From NCBI GenBank assembly GCA_037349315.1, contig JBAIAC010000059.1:21298501-21362500 (forward strand): 64,000 nt of DNA, given 5' to 3'. Below are positions 36,285-48,140 of this stretch, piece by piece (the first letter of the stretch is position 1; every line of letters starts with the position of its first letter). This stretch comes from Chelydra serpentina (lineage: Eukaryota > Chordata > Testudines > Chelydridae). The translations under genes were made by a program, and so were the position numbers. The notes beneath the pieces were generated by a model. That model did not search any database, had not been told where the DNA came from, and was given only the letters and a program-made list of their open reading frames with translations.

Positions 36285-37135
36285 ACATTGTAAGATGAAC
36301 AGTGCGGCGGACGTGGAGCTGCTACGTCATAATCTAAGAATACTGCTATGTAATAATGGCATGAATACCGTAGGGACTGGCTGCTATGTAATATACTGAA
36401 AATAATGCTGCGAAACAATGGTATGGATTCTGCATGCAACCTGGTCAGTGAGGTAAAGTTACTGCATAACTACAGTGGGTATTAGAATTTCCTGAATGAG
36501 TGTCTTGCTCTAACTTAACAGGAACCCATTGGAAGAACAAGCAGGAAAGCAACACAAGCTCCCTAGATAAGCAACCTCTGGCACACATTTGAGGAACAAT
36601 GGGGGAAAAGAGCTATTAGTTTCCAAGATCTTTTATCCTGTCTCCAAGGAAGATACAAACCTTGTTTTGCCAGGCAACAGTTAAAAACCCTCCTAGGACA
36701 AGTAGAGGTAGGAGGGTTAATTGCCCGGCGCTGTCTAGGGGACAGACGGACATCAAGAGGGACTACACAAGGAGTCCGAAGGGAATGGCAACCCTTATGG
36801 AGATGCAGGCATGCACATAGGCTGTTTCATTGTTTTAAAGTCGGTTTTCTCCTACATGCTTTTGTTCTAAATAAATAAGACTTTGCTGTTTGATTGCTAC
36901 TCAGCACAGTCATTGCCCCCAAAGAGAACAGACTTGCAGGTGCTGAACGCAAGTCAAACCTGCTGAGGATACACAGGGAACTGCAACCCAGAGTACCGTC
37001 TGAGGGGGAGAATCATGTGTTTCATCCCAAGACAGGTGACAGTGCAAGGCCCAAGAACTGAAGGGGGGTGCATTCAGAAACCCGGAGGGGGTCAGAGGTG
37101 CCGTTAACCTGGTAACCGTAGCAACGGTACAATGT
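36285..37135 (+). mobile_element. Possible solo LTR, ends unresolved
   Basis: The stretch has an LTR-like layout with AATAAA at 36870-36875 followed by 'gactttgctgtttgattgct'. I could not fix TG...CA ends or a TSD, so the limits are guesses. Confidence 0.35.
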
Positions 37136-38324
37136 AAAACTTACCTATGAGACCTGCACTGGGGCTATGACACAGAACTACTCATGAATAAGAATTAGGG
37201 ACAGATCATCAGAAGTGCTGAACACCCACAACTCCCACTAAAATCAATGGTAGATATGGGCACTCAGCACCTCTAAAAACCAAGCTCTAAAGGTCTCCTA
37301 CAGCAGACTGACTTGGTTGTTTTTTCCTAGGGCCAATGAAATTTTGACAGACAGGATAATAATGATACTTTTCCTAAGGGCCTGACCCAAAGCCCACTGA
37401 AGTCAATCGGCATCTTCCCATTGACTTAAATGAGCATCGGGTCAGGCCTTAAGGGTCAAAAAGTAGATTCCTGCCTAAGCGGACATATTTTCATGGTGAT
37501 TTTGCACAGCTGGTTTGGGGGGGGGGGGTTGTTTTTTTTTTTTTTTTAAACACAGGCTTCTGAGGCTCTCACTAAACAATCTGATTTATTCGCAAGCTCC
37601 TACTGCAGCCCTGTGAGAAACTAATACTCACCTCCCTGTAACCTCTTCACTGGGCAAAAGCAGCATTAGCCACCACCAGACTAGTAACAGTCTGACAGAT
37701 GTCATTTTAGACTGCTTTCTGCTAATCACTGCCACCAGGCATTGCTGCAAACCCTCAGGCCTTATGTCTTCTTTTTGAAGAACACACTCCAGTTTTAGAT
37801 TACTCCTGGCTACCTCCTTAAGCCATTCAGTTATTCCCCAGATTACAATATGTCCCCAGAATTAGTCATCTTGTTACAACCCCTCCCTCAAGTCCTGTGA
37901 ATATGCAGTATGCCTTAGGAAACGCTCTCTTCCCAAACACGTGGTTGGCTGTGACAAGAGGTCTGACTCTCACTTTACAGATGGCTGAGAAGGATAACAA
38001 GGAATTTATTCAGGGCTCTGTACAATTCAGACTATCACCTTCCAGACAGAATCAACAACAAACATTTCCCAACCACATGTACTTAGACACCTCAAGGAAG
38101 CATTTTGGCCACTATCAACGACCACAGAATGCTACGTGGCTGTATGGAACATCACCTGCCATTGTGGGCAGCCATGTCATTCCACTCCAGAGGAAAACAT
38201 CACGGATCTGCTTTAATGGGGCAATGACCCTCACTGAACCCAAGGAAAACCAAACACGTTCTTAAATCACACATGGAAATTGGGCTAGCGCTACGGAGCT
38301 GGTCCAAAAGCATCACTGCAGAGA
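37136..38324. other. Unassigned DNA with two palindromic repeats
   Basis: 37203-37290 ('gtgctgaacacccacaactc') and 37377-37450 ('gggcctgacccaaagccca' mirrored by 'catcgggtcaggcctt') are short palindromic repeats. A homopolymer tract lies near 37520-37550. No gene is recognised. Confidence 0.45.
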
Positions 38325-38640
38325 GGAAGGTGGGGCTTAGGGTTAAGGCACCAGACTCGGACACAGGAGAGCAAGGTTCATTTCCTGGCTCTACCCCAGA
38401 GCCTCTGTGCAAACTTGGTCAAGTCACTTAGGAACAGAGTAAAATTTCCAAAAGCATTGGAGTAACCCTAAGAGCCTAAGTCCTTAAATCCCAAAGGTGG
38501 TTTTGGAAGTTCTACCCTGAATTTCAGCAGCCTAAGAAAGAATCAAGTCTTTAATCTCTCTGAGCCTCAGTTACTCACATCTAAGGTGGGGGTAATAATA
38601 CTTCCTTTGTCTGTCTTGTCTTGAGAGCGAGACAGTAAGG
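38325..38640 (+). repeat. MIR/CORE-like SINE with an internal insertion
   Basis: The head ('ggttcatttcctggctctac') and core start ('cttggtcaagtcactta') are separated by about 115 bp of foreign sequence from the continuing core ('aatctctctgagcctcagtt'). Confidence 0.65.
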
Positions 38641-38701
38641 TAAATCAATCAGTTGTAAATGAAATGGAGGGAGGGGAAAGAGAAGCAGGACTCCACTCTA
38701 A

Positions 38702-38997
38702 GGGCTTGTCTTCACTACCCGCCGGATCGGCGGGTAGCAATCGATCTATCGGGGATCGATTTTTCGCGTCTCATTAAGACGCGCTTAATCGATCCCCGAT
38801 CGCGCTCCCCGTCGGCTCCGGAAATCCACGTCATCGAGCGGCGCAAGCGGAGTCGACGGGGGAGCTGCAGCGATCGACTCGCCACCGTCTTCATGGTCAG
38901 GTAAGCCGATTACGATACGGCGACTTCAGCTACGTTATTCACGTAGCTGAAGCTGCGTATCGTAGATCGACCCCCCTTCCCTAGTGTAGCCCTGGGC
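38702..38997. mobile_element. Harbinger MITE (296 bp)
   Basis: Starts 'gggcttgtcttcactac' and ends 'ctagtgtagccctgggc', flanked by TAA and TTA. The interior has hairpins such as 'acttcagctacgttattcac'. It has the same length and internal motifs as the copy at 46181-46476 in opposite orientation, so the two are one family. Confidence 0.8.
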
Positions 38998-39011
38998 TTA
39001 GAGGCTATGAC

Positions 39012-39751
39012 TGGGCTCCTACCAAATTCGTGGCCATGAAAAAAGCATCCCAGACCGTGAAATCTGGTCTTGTGTGCTTTTGCCCTACATTATACAGATT
39101 TCACAGGGAAGACCAACGTTGCCCAAACTGGGAATACTGACCTGAAAGGGAGTTGCAGGGAGTCACAAGGTTATTTTAGGGGGGGTCACGGTATTGCCAC
39201 CCTTACCTCTGCGGTGCCTTCACAGCTGGGCGGCTGTTGGCCAGGTGCTCAGCTCTGAAGGCAGCGCCCTGCCAGCAACAGCACAGACGTAAGGGTGGCA
39301 ATACCATACCACGCCACCCTTACTTCTGCACTGCTGCCTTCAGAGCTGGGACCAGAGAGTGGCGGCTGCTGACTGAGGGCCCAGCTCTGCAGGCAGCAGC
39401 GCAGAAGTCAGGGTGGCAATACCATACCAGGCCATCCTTACTTCTGCGCTGCTGCTGGCGGCGGCTCTGCCTTCAGAGCTGGGCTCCCGGTCAGCAGCCA
39501 CCGCTCTCCGGCTGCCCAGCTCTGAAGGCAGCGCCACCGCCAGCAGCAGTCAGAAGTAAAAGTGGCAGTACTGCAACCCCCTCTACAATAACCTTGCGAC
39601 CACCCCACAACCCCGTTTTCGGTCAGGACCCCTACAATTACAACACCGTGAAATCTCAGATTTAAATAGCTGAAATCGTGACATTTACAATTTTTTAAAT
39701 CCTATGACAGTGAAATTGACCAAAATGGACCCTGAATTTGGTAGGGCCCTA
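39012..39751. mobile_element. hAT-type non-autonomous element with internal repeats
   Basis: Ends 'tgggctcctaccaaattc' and 'gaatttggtagggccct' plus a. TSDs are gctatgac (39004-39011) and gctatggc (39752-39759), 7 of 8 equal. The core is made of direct and inverted copies of a block with 'cagctctgaaggcagcgc' and 'agggtggcaataccatacca'. ORFs inside reflect the GC-rich repeats. Confidence 0.8.
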
Positions 39752-39817
39752 GCTATGGCAAAAACGATCTTTTCTGGGGGGTCATAACTTAAAGAAGGAG
39801 ATGACAATAGTACTTAC

Positions 39818-39879
39818 TTGTCACTGATGATGACACAGAGCCACATATCAAGGTAGAGTGGTTGATCTCTCGAAACAAT
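39818..39879 (-). CDS. Candidate host exon (62 bp)
   Basis: The acceptor 'cttaatttaatttag' and the donor GACAA|GTAAGT are both good. It starts in phase 0 and leaves AA. It reads 'IVSRDQPLYLDMWLCVIISD'. The AA plus the first A of 29984-30073 gives Lys, and the phase-0 start fits the exon at 43298-43334. The sequence has amphipathic-helix character. The product is unknown. Confidence 0.6.
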
Positions 39880-41759
39880 CTAAATTAAATTAAGTGTTGC
39901 ATTTTCCTGTTTGCCTTTATCAGGTGTGGGGGGGGGGGTTGGAGGAAGATGTGGGAGGGGTTGATCAGAGCACTTTACAATCACATAGATGTTGACTAAG
40001 GAAACGAGGCACTGCCAGTGGAGATTAAACAGGAAGAAAAGGGTCACTCACAGGTCTGTTGGTATTTTAATAGTGCCATTGCTTGACAGCATGTTTCTTG
40101 CTAACTCCTGGACACTGGTGTGGTTCCAACAACACAGCTATCCCACCCCAGCAACTTCTGCCACTTTCCTTTCCCTCTCCCTGTTATCTTCAGTCTGCCT
40201 CACTCTCTCCTTGTTCCGAAACAGCTCCCCAGTTTGAGCCTTCTTGATATGATTGTTGATAACTAACTTTGTACAGCTAGCGTCGTGCTGTCCTGCAAAC
40301 ACTTCCCAGAAGGCTTGGTTTAATGCCAGCTTTTGAAAACCTGCACATGCAGCTCTAATGAAAACAAAATGCCTTTGTGTCTTACAAGGATATGGGAAGC
40401 GGCTAAAATGACTGTATAAGCATGAACTCAGATCACCCAGCATACCTCAGTTTCTGCTGCATAGGAGACAAGAGAAAAGGCATGGGAATCAGTACAGTGA
40501 TCAAGTACGCAATTCAAGAATTCACTCCTGCTCGAGACAGCACTTAAGGACCTGCATAAATATTGTCCTGAGTTAGCGCCTTCAGGCATAACAAGAACAG
40601 AGCATTTATATTAGTATAAAGGAGCAGTGAAAGGAACATGCTTCTGTAGCCCATAGTGCTGAATTGTGGTATCAACACAACTTCTCCTTTGAGTTTACCT
40701 AGAATCCAAGCAGTTGCTGTGTGAAAATATCTATCTATACAGTGCTATAAGTGCCCATAGTACTGTTCTGTGGCTGATCTGTGGCTAAACTCTTAACAGG
40801 GCTCTGCTGCAAAGAGTTTACACTCTACGGTGCTAAGCCTGCAATGTGTTTAAGCATATGCTTAAAACTTTGAAGCATCACAGAAGCGATGTTGACTTCA
40901 GTGGGACTGCCGATATGCTTAAAAGTTACGTGCTTTGCTGGATCATGGCTTTAAGGCATAAGCAAATTGAAAATAATAGGATATAAAACAGAACAGAATA
41001 GAGTGTGAATGCTAGAGCTAGACTCTTCACCTGTGGCGGATGGTACAGATCAAGACTCACAGTTGGTAAGAAGTAGGAGCAGAATATCTACCACAGGAAG
41101 TCAGACAAGGACTGGGATCTGGCTGAAGGAAATTACTCCCTCAGGAGAGGCTGTAAAGAGTGAGCTGCTAAGAGTTACTCTCTCAGATTGAACAGAGCAG
41201 GAAACCAGACTTACTAAACCACCTTCTGACCCCTACAACATAGGTCAGATGCATGAGAAACAACCCATCACACCGGGACATTCCCAACAGCGTTATTCAG
41301 AGGTTAATTCATCTCACTAGTCTGCAGTGAGTGTTAGTGGGTGAGACTCAAAAGTCCATATCCAGTCAACTCACTTCCTGCCTAACAGCTCATCATTGGT
41401 TCACGTGGCCCTTCCTGCACCTCATTTCTTTAATACAAGAAAGGTGACCTCCAGTAACTATCACCATCCCCACACAGACTCATTTCATGTCATTAAATGG
41501 TTAAGATGCTGCGGGTGCCCAAAAGTACCTCAAAGTTCCTGATACAGCACTGGGTTCTCCCTCAACAAGCCACGCGTGTCAGCAAGACCAACAGGTCAAG
41601 CAAGCAGGTATCGTGCTCACCTTCCTCCTCTCAAGCCACAAGGTTTCCTTAGCATGCTACTGACCAGCATCTTGTTCAGTGACCGCTACCTGCACAAGCA
41701 ACACATTGTGTTCCTCTCACACACATCCTTCTGGGAACAAACTATGCCTCCTGGGACTC
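39880..41759. other. Intronic DNA, mostly unassigned
   Basis: 40845-40955 looks like a diverged palindromic repeat. Near 40445 the minus strand has a fine acceptor (tctcctatgcag) and an open run from an ATG at 40443, but no fitting exon; see rejected items. Confidence 0.35.
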
Positions 41760-41895
41760 GAGCCATCATTATTTGTTATGTTTATTACCATAACACCGAC
41801 GAACACTAGTCATGGTTCATTAGGCACTGTACAAACACAAAACAGATGATCCTTGCCCCAAAGACCTTACAATGTAAGTGCAAGATAAGAGACAC
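41760..41895 (-). repeat. SINE tail, MIR/CORE-like
   Basis: 'attaggcactgtacaaacac' and 'ccttgccccaaagaccttac' are the reverse-oriented tail. Confidence 0.6.
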
Positions 41896-42904
41896 TCTCA
41901 CTAGGGAAAGTGAGAATCATCTTGTGGATTCAGCTGCATAACTCCAACCTGGTGACGGAATTAGCAGGAACCTAAGTTTCTCCACTGTCCTAAAACCTTG
42001 TCAATCAGATTCTCAGCTGGTGTGAAATGAGTGTAGCGTCATTCACTTTCAAGGAGCGAGGCTGATTTTCTACATAAGCGGATTGTATGGCCAACACATC
42101 CACCTCGTTCTCCAGTGAAAGACGGGGCTGTAGCCAAAGCAGTAAAATGTTCTTCCATTATCCGAAACACTTTATTACAGTAAAACAGCTTCATATTGTA
42201 CGCTTTGAAAATGTCTCTCCCCAGTGCTTTAGTAGCCTGCGCATTCCATGCTCTTCACAAAGCAAAGAAGGTTTATAGATCACTGCACTGTACTCAAAGT
42301 TATATTCTCAAGCAGTCCCCAAATGCCCATAATGAAGTTCTTTCCCAGCATTTAAGCTGACATGCTTGCGCTGAGAGGCCTTTGCTAATACAGATTTCTA
42401 TTTGCTGCATTAAATCCAAGCAAATCCATAATAAATACTTCCCATCTTCCCCAGCATCTCCCTAGTTTCCCTAGAGCTAAAGATTCACCTAACAATAATC
42501 CTTCCTCACTTACACCCCCGGAATGCCAGTATCTCCCCTCCCCCGGCTTGCTTTCTCCCTCCTTTGCAACACCATATGTCCTATCACACTCATCCCTCCC
42601 ACCATGGACAAAACCAGGCACCCTCACTCATCCCCTCACTGTCTGATTCCCCCCTTCCGCCCTTATGACGCTGCCTTTAACTCTTGGCCTTTTCACAAGG
42701 GACAAGAATAAGGAGGCAGACAAAGCAACAGAAGGATGAATTTATGGAGACGTTAAAGGTTACAGGAAAATTCAGCATCATCAATGTCCCTCAAAAGCCA
42801 AATATTCGGGGCAACTTTTCCCTTCCTCATCATGTCACAACAATGAAAACATCACTTGGGCCCACTGACGAACAGAAATAGACTGACTCTACCCTGAACA
42901 CCTT
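41896..42904. other. Unassigned DNA
   Basis: 41999-42075 holds a partial palindromic repeat ('cagattctcagctggtgtg'). No gene is recognised. Confidence 0.4.
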
Positions 42905-43232
42905 GCAGCCAAACAGATAAGACAAAGGGTGGGAGAAAGAAAGGATAATTAACTCCATTTTACAGATGGGGAATTATCTCTCAAGATAACATAGCGACTT
43001 GTAGAAGGCCACATAGGGGGTCTGTGACTAGGGTGACCAGACAGCAAGTGTGAAAAATCGGGACGGGGGTGGGGGTAATAGGAGCCTATATAAGAAAAAG
43101 ACCCAAAAATCAGGACTGTCCCTATAAAATCGGGACATCTGGTCACCCTATCTGTGACAGAGGCAGAAATTGAAGCCAGATCAGGACCTCAGTCCCAGTC
43201 CACTCCTTTAACCACAAGACCATCCTTCCTTT
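42905..43232 (-). repeat. MIR/CORE-like SINE carrying a MITE
   Basis: 'aactccattttacagatggg' before the MITE and 'tgaagccagatcaggacctc' after it are the two parts of one reverse-oriented SINE. Confidence 0.65.
43029..43150. mobile_element. 122 bp hAT-like MITE, copy 2
   Basis: Same termini as 28237-28361, opposite orientation. Perfect 8 bp TSD tctgtgac at 43021-43028 and 43151-43158. Confidence 0.9.
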
Positions 43233-43297
43233 CAAGAATTAGTGCTCTAAATACACAGGAGGCCTTGAATCAGTTCTATGTTCCAGTCATTCATTAC

Positions 43298-43334
43298 CTT
43301 GGGGGATGACAGAGACTTGGAGTCCTTTGCAAAT
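43298..43334 (-). CDS. Candidate host micro-exon (37 bp)
   Basis: The minus acceptor is excellent (ccttttaactgttttag) and the donor is CCCAAG|GTAATG. In the frame that fits both neighbours it starts in phase 2 and ends in phase 0: a split Ile codon, then FAKDSKSLSSPK, a polar linker. All three frames happen to be open because it is short, so support comes from the splice sites and from phase agreement with 59948-60042 (ends AT) and 39818-39879 (phase-0 start). Confidence 0.45.
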
Positions 43335-44197
43335 CTAAAACAGTTAAAAGGAATCATGAAAAATTCTCATTGCAGGCAAAGCCACGGTCAACCTAATCCA
43401 CCTTTCCCTTCCTCCTCCCCAGCAAAGAATCATGGACTTGGGGAAAAGTGGTGCTTTTCCCCCAAAAAATTCTCTCCTAAGACTCATCCAAAAGCTCAGG
43501 AAAACACCATTCTTCCCATCACTGTCAAACATATACAGCTCTTTTTGCAGTAAATCAAATAAAGTTGACACATTTGTGCCAGAGATGGACTTGTAGTAGT
43601 AATGCACCTTTGGGAGATAAATTATTATGAAAAACTCCCTCCTCCTAAAAAAATATGTATTAATAGAGCCCCAGATCTTGCAGTTGCCTCTGCTGCTCTG
43701 CACTATGAATTAATGGATTAGCATTGCTTGTTAATGTACTTCCCTCTAGGCATATTTGCCAACCTCAGTACAAAACATACAAGAAAAGGAATGGGGAGGT
43801 TGGCAGGAGGAATAGTGCCTGACAGCCAATCCCCTCCAGAAAACGGTTTCAGTTGTATCGTTGCAAAATATAATAATCTCATGGTCAGCAAGCCCAGGAA
43901 AAAGAAAGTGGGGATAATAAAGCAAACGCCCAACAAGTCTTGAGTTTATCCACTGGCAGAAACTACCTGCAGGCAGCTTGGGGGAGATAACGTCTCGGAT
44001 GGAGGATGCCACCAGGCTGGTAAGGCAAAGACAAATGAAGGGTAAAAGCAAACAAAAAATAACCCCCAGCATCTCCACTTTACTATAATGCTTATAGGGA
44101 TATGGACATTGCTTTATTGGACTAGAGCAATGGTTCATCTAGCCGTGCTTAGTCTCTCTGATTGTGGCCAATGCCAGGTGCTTAAGACACACGGCAC
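43335..44197. other. Unassigned intronic DNA
   Basis: No repeat or exon is recognised. Confidence 0.4.
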
Positions 44198-44895
44198 TGT
44201 AACAGGGTGGAATGCCGCAGGGCCTGAAGGGCCTGAGGCTAAACCAACCCTGCTTACGGAACAAGCCCCACCTAGGAGGAATCAGGCGATTCCAGTATAA
44301 AAGGAGCAGGAAGTGGCAGAGAAGGGGGAAAGCCCAGGAGGAGATCTCCAGCAGGACCCTGAGTCAGCAAGGGGAAAGCCCCAGCTGAGAAAGCCTGAGA
44401 AGGGCAAACTTCTGGCAGAAGGTGCTGGGAAGCAGAAAGCCAGCCCCTCAGAGAAGAGGGGCTGTCCCCAGCTGAAACTGGGATGAAGCCTGTGGGAGTC
44501 TGTGTTTTATTCAAAAGACGTTGTCTTGGACTACCAGGAGAGAGAGACTGAACTAGGGTTGGGGCCTAGAGGGCCAGTATGTACCTGAGGACTCAATACA
44601 TTGGACCCCCCCCCCCCCCCAGGAGAGGATTGTTCGAACTACTGTACCTTTGAACTAAGCGAGTTCTTAAGGGGCCCCGAGGAGAGGGAAACAAAGGCAG
44701 GTTGCCTGTAGCTAGGGTGACCAGACAGAAAGTGTGAAAAATCGAGACGGGGTGGGGGGGTAATAGGAGCCTATATAAGAAAAAGACCCAAAAATCAGAA
44801 CTGTCCCTATAAAATCGGGACATCTGGTCACCCTACCTGCAGCATGACCCTGCCTAGGCCATGAAGGGTGCAGGAGAGGAGACCAACCCCGCTAC
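44198..44895 (+). mobile_element. Solo LTR with a MITE inside, right end approximate
   Basis: Starts TGTAACAGGGTGG. A TATA box (tataaaagg) at 44296-44304 gives plus orientation. A C run of 15 lies at 44606-44620. The MITE at 44713-44835 is a later insertion. The right end and TSD were not fixed. No coding is present. Confidence 0.55.
44713..44835. mobile_element. 123 bp hAT-like MITE, copy 3
   Basis: Same family and orientation as copy 2. TSDs cctgtagc (44705-44712) and cctgcagc (44836-44843), 7 of 8 equal. Confidence 0.88.
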
Positions 44896-45146
44896 TGACC
44901 TGAAGTCCTTGCAGGGACCCTATCGGTGCAAGATTACACATTGTGGGAGGGGAGGGAAAACTAACTAAAGCCGTGGTCCCCCACTGCTGTGCCTGCACAG
45001 AATCCCAGTGATTTAAACGAGGGCATCGCATGGGCCCAGCAGTCTGCTTCAATAGATAGGCCCTTGTCCTGGAAGTAGCTGGCCCTCCACCCTTCACCTA
45101 CCCAGACATTGCACTGTACTCATCACCTTGGTGCTCAAGCGCTACT

Positions 45147-45537
45147 CAGGGCCATACCTAGCTATTCTGAGGCCTACATAGCCTTTCCCCTCACCCACAG
45201 GGGGGGCAGCCTGTGGGGGCTGGCCCCAGGTCTCTGCGGGGTGGGGGGCTAGCCCCAGGCCTCCGTGGCGGGGCAGGGATGGCTTGGGAGGCAGGGGGGA
45301 ATCACCCCCCAGCACTCACCAGCAGCGTGGCTGGGGCCAGGACACTGCATTTCCCACCACTGGTGAGTGCAGGCCTGGCCCTGCTGCAGAGCTCAGGGGA
45401 GTGGGGGCGGAGCAGGGGCGGGAAGAGGCGGGGCTGGAGAAGCACACAGCTGGTGAGTGTCCTAAAAAATTTGGTGTCCTAAATTTCCTGGTGCCCTACG
45501 CAGCTGCATACTTTGCATATGGGTAAGGACGGCCCTG
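45147..45537. mobile_element. hAT-type non-autonomous element with perfect TSD
   Basis: Starts 'cagggccatacctag' and ends 'ggtaaggacggccctg'. A perfect 8 bp TSD, gcgctact, lies at 45139-45146 and 45538-45545. GC-rich interior, no transposase. Confidence 0.85.
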
Positions 45538-45545
45538 GCGCTACT

Positions 45546-46110
45546 CTCTCAGTACCTGTATACCAATGGCAAAGATGCCAGAGAAACTTGTTAAGAGGAG
45601 AATGCAGGAATTTTAGGTAGTGGGGGTGGGGGCAGTGTTAGTTTGTTTTTAAGCAAAATACCTCGTTGGGAGAGGGACTGACATTCCTTCCCCGGTCCCC
45701 AATCTAGGTCACTGCCGCCTATTTAAAAAGCAGTGTGGAGACAGAGAATGAATAATGCTAACAACAAATCGCTGCCTCTCTCCCACCTTTCATTTATAAC
45801 CTAAGAAGTGTATTTAGCTTGGTCAGTGGCACCTGGCAGGGAATTAACACAAAAGGGAGCAGCTCTCAGCCAGATTTACTGAGAAACAAGAATATCTGCA
45901 GACAGAACATTTTCGTAGCCGGGTTAGTTATAGAAATTAACTACATGTAGGAGGCGCGTGGAAGGTGGTATACAACCTCCTCACAGCTAGGAATTAGGAG
46001 GAGAAAATGACAGGGTTCAAATGGGAAAACTTCCCCTTCATCGCCAGCCCCTTCTAGCCAAGTATTCAAATATTTAAATAAAGGTCTAACCGCAGTTAAG
46101 AAACCAGCAA
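45546..46110. other. Unassigned DNA
   Basis: Nothing recognisable is seen. Confidence 0.4.
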
Positions 46111-46668
46111 GGCCAGGTCTACACACAGATTCTGCACTGGTATAACTATGCCATTTAGGGGGGTGATTTTTTTTACCTTAGGCCAGGTCTACACTACCCC
46201 CCCCTATCGAACTAAGGTACGCAACTTCAGCTACGTGAATAACGTAGCTGAAGTCGAAGTACCTTAGTTCGAATGAAAAAGCACTTACCCGGGATCCACA
46301 CGCGGCGCGCAGGCTCCCCCGTCGACTCCGCCTACTCCGCTCGTCGAGCTGGATTACCAGCGTCGACGACGGAGCACTTCCTGGTTCGATTTATCGCGTC
46401 TTGACAAGACGCGATAAATCGAACCCAGAACATCGATCGCGCGCCTCCGACGGGACGCGTAAGTATAGACCTACCCTTAGTATTTATACCAGTACAATCG
46501 TAGTGTGGATGCAGTTATACCAGCAGAACTTATTCCTGAAGGGGAAGGAGAATAAGTGATATGGGTATAAGTACCTTTACACCAGTGTAACTGCATCCAC
46601 AGTGGGAAGCGAACCACTTTAACTATACCGGTTTAAGCAAAGCCATACAGCTTTTATATATAGCCCCA
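46111..46668. mobile_element. Harbinger-like MITE (outer), host of a second MITE
   Basis: Left end 'ggccaggtctacacacag'. The body has inverted 'atgcagttataccag' and 'cagtgtaactgcat' blocks, typical of foldback MITEs. The right end near 46668 is degenerate. It is split by the inner MITE at 46181-46476. Confidence 0.55.
46181..46476. mobile_element. Harbinger MITE (inner, 296 bp)
   Basis: Starts 'ggccaggtctacactac' and ends 'gtaagtatagacctaccc'. A perfect TTA TSD lies at 46178-46180 and 46477-46479. Internal perfect hairpins such as 'cgcgtcttgacaagacgcg'. Family twin of 38702-38997. Confidence 0.88.
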
Positions 46669-47429
46669 AATAAGGCTCAGCAGCACCCATTCCATGAAGG
46701 ATAAAGAGATCCTTAGATCAAAGATGTAACCATCAGTACTGCACTGTGGGACATTAACCCTGAGAAACTTGCCAGCCATATGAAGGTGGAACAGCATGCA
46801 CATGAACAGCTATCCTCCCCAAAGAGCGGGGTGGAGAGGAAGCGAGAATGTGTTTGTGTTCTATATCTTCATTTCCTTACTTTAAAGAGCACATCCTTGT
46901 AGTGGAACTGTGGCTGTCAGAGTATGTCCTGCAAGGCAGAAAGTTTAAGTCCATTTCAGATTAATCTCTCCCTTCTGTTATGTATCAATGTTACACATGA
47001 AGTGTTAAGTCCCAGTAAAGTTAAAATTGGCTTTTTCCCTCTGGAGACCTAAATGGCCTTTTTCAGGAAGTATAATAGCCTTCATCTCGTGAAACCATTT
47101 TAGTAGTACAGGTGGATTTTCTCATTTCCATTTTATTACTATACATTTGTTGGCCATCCAGAGAGCAACATACACACTTTATAGTACGGTCACCAAATGA
47201 CACCTGTTTGCTGAATATATGTAGGTACAGAAATGAGGCTCAAGGGAAACACCTGTCTGATTTACTCCCCTAATGTCTAGGGAAACATGGGATTATTTTG
47301 GCCTCGCCTATATCATATGGTTAAAAAGTACCTGTATGGATCTTGCATGTATAACTTGTTAACTTGGAAAGAGGCAAGATTTTGAAGGGTCAAAGAGATC
47401 CCCGGAAGAGTGCTATTGTAAGCATTTTG
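46669..47429. other. Unassigned DNA
   Basis: No feature is recognised. Confidence 0.4.
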
Positions 47430-47540
47430 GGGAAAGGAGAGTCTCTTTCTTCTGTGTTTGGACAGTGTGTAGTATAATGGGGTCCCAGTCCATGGCTGGG
47501 GCTGCTGGGCACTGCCACAATAGAAACAATAATAATAAAG
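47430..47540 (+). repeat. SINE tail, MIR/CORE-like
   Basis: 'gtgtagtataatggggtccc' ending in 'aataataataaag' is the plus-oriented tail. Confidence 0.5.
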
Positions 47541-47729
47541 ATGAGTTTATGGAAGGTGTGATGTACCACTGGGAGCCCAGCTTTTAATAGCACAAACAAT
47601 CCTTAGTCTAGGTCACTTTCTCTTCTTTATAAAAGAGTGAAGAAAATAGGTACAATGGGACGGCAGTATGGAAATAGAGTGTTGTTACACATAAACTCAT
47701 GTCACAGTTACATGATTAAGCTTATTACT

Positions 47730-48140
47730 ATTCTTTATATTGCAGCAGTGCTTAGAGGTCCCAATCAGCTTGGGGCCTCCTTGTGCTAGGCACTGTATCT
47801 ATCATAAGTACTTAAATGGCCCCCATTACCATAGTATCTGTGCACCTCATAATCTTTAATGTAATTCTCCTCACAACACCGCTGCGAGATGGAGAAGAAC
47901 TGTTATTCCCATTTTACAGATGGGGAACTGAGGCATAGACTAAGGCCGAGATCCTCAAAGGTATTTAGATACCTTGAGAATGACACTGTAATTAGGTGAC
48001 TAAGGGATATTCCTCAAGCATCTCAGGGGCTTAAGAGACTTGCCCAAGGAGACACAGGAAGTTTATGGTAAAACAAAGAATTCAACTTAGGTCTCCCGAG
48101 ACATAAGATAGTATCCTAACCACCAGACCAGCCTTCCTCT
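47730..48140 (-). repeat. MIR/CORE-like SINE
   Basis: Reverse-oriented, with tail ('tgtgctaggcactgtatcta'), core ('ttcccattttacagatgggg') and head ('taaccaccagaccagccttc'). An extra ~80 bp sits in the core near 47945-48025. Confidence 0.75.

Noticed and set aside
39237..39665. 142-codon plus ORF with repeated Ala/Gln-rich segments
   Set aside because: Lies wholly in the repeated core of a hAT element.
40385..40450. Start exon of a minus-strand gene with ATG at 40443
   Set aside because: Excellent acceptor, but stops occur between it and the ATG in that frame, and the end phase does not fit the exon at 39818-39879.
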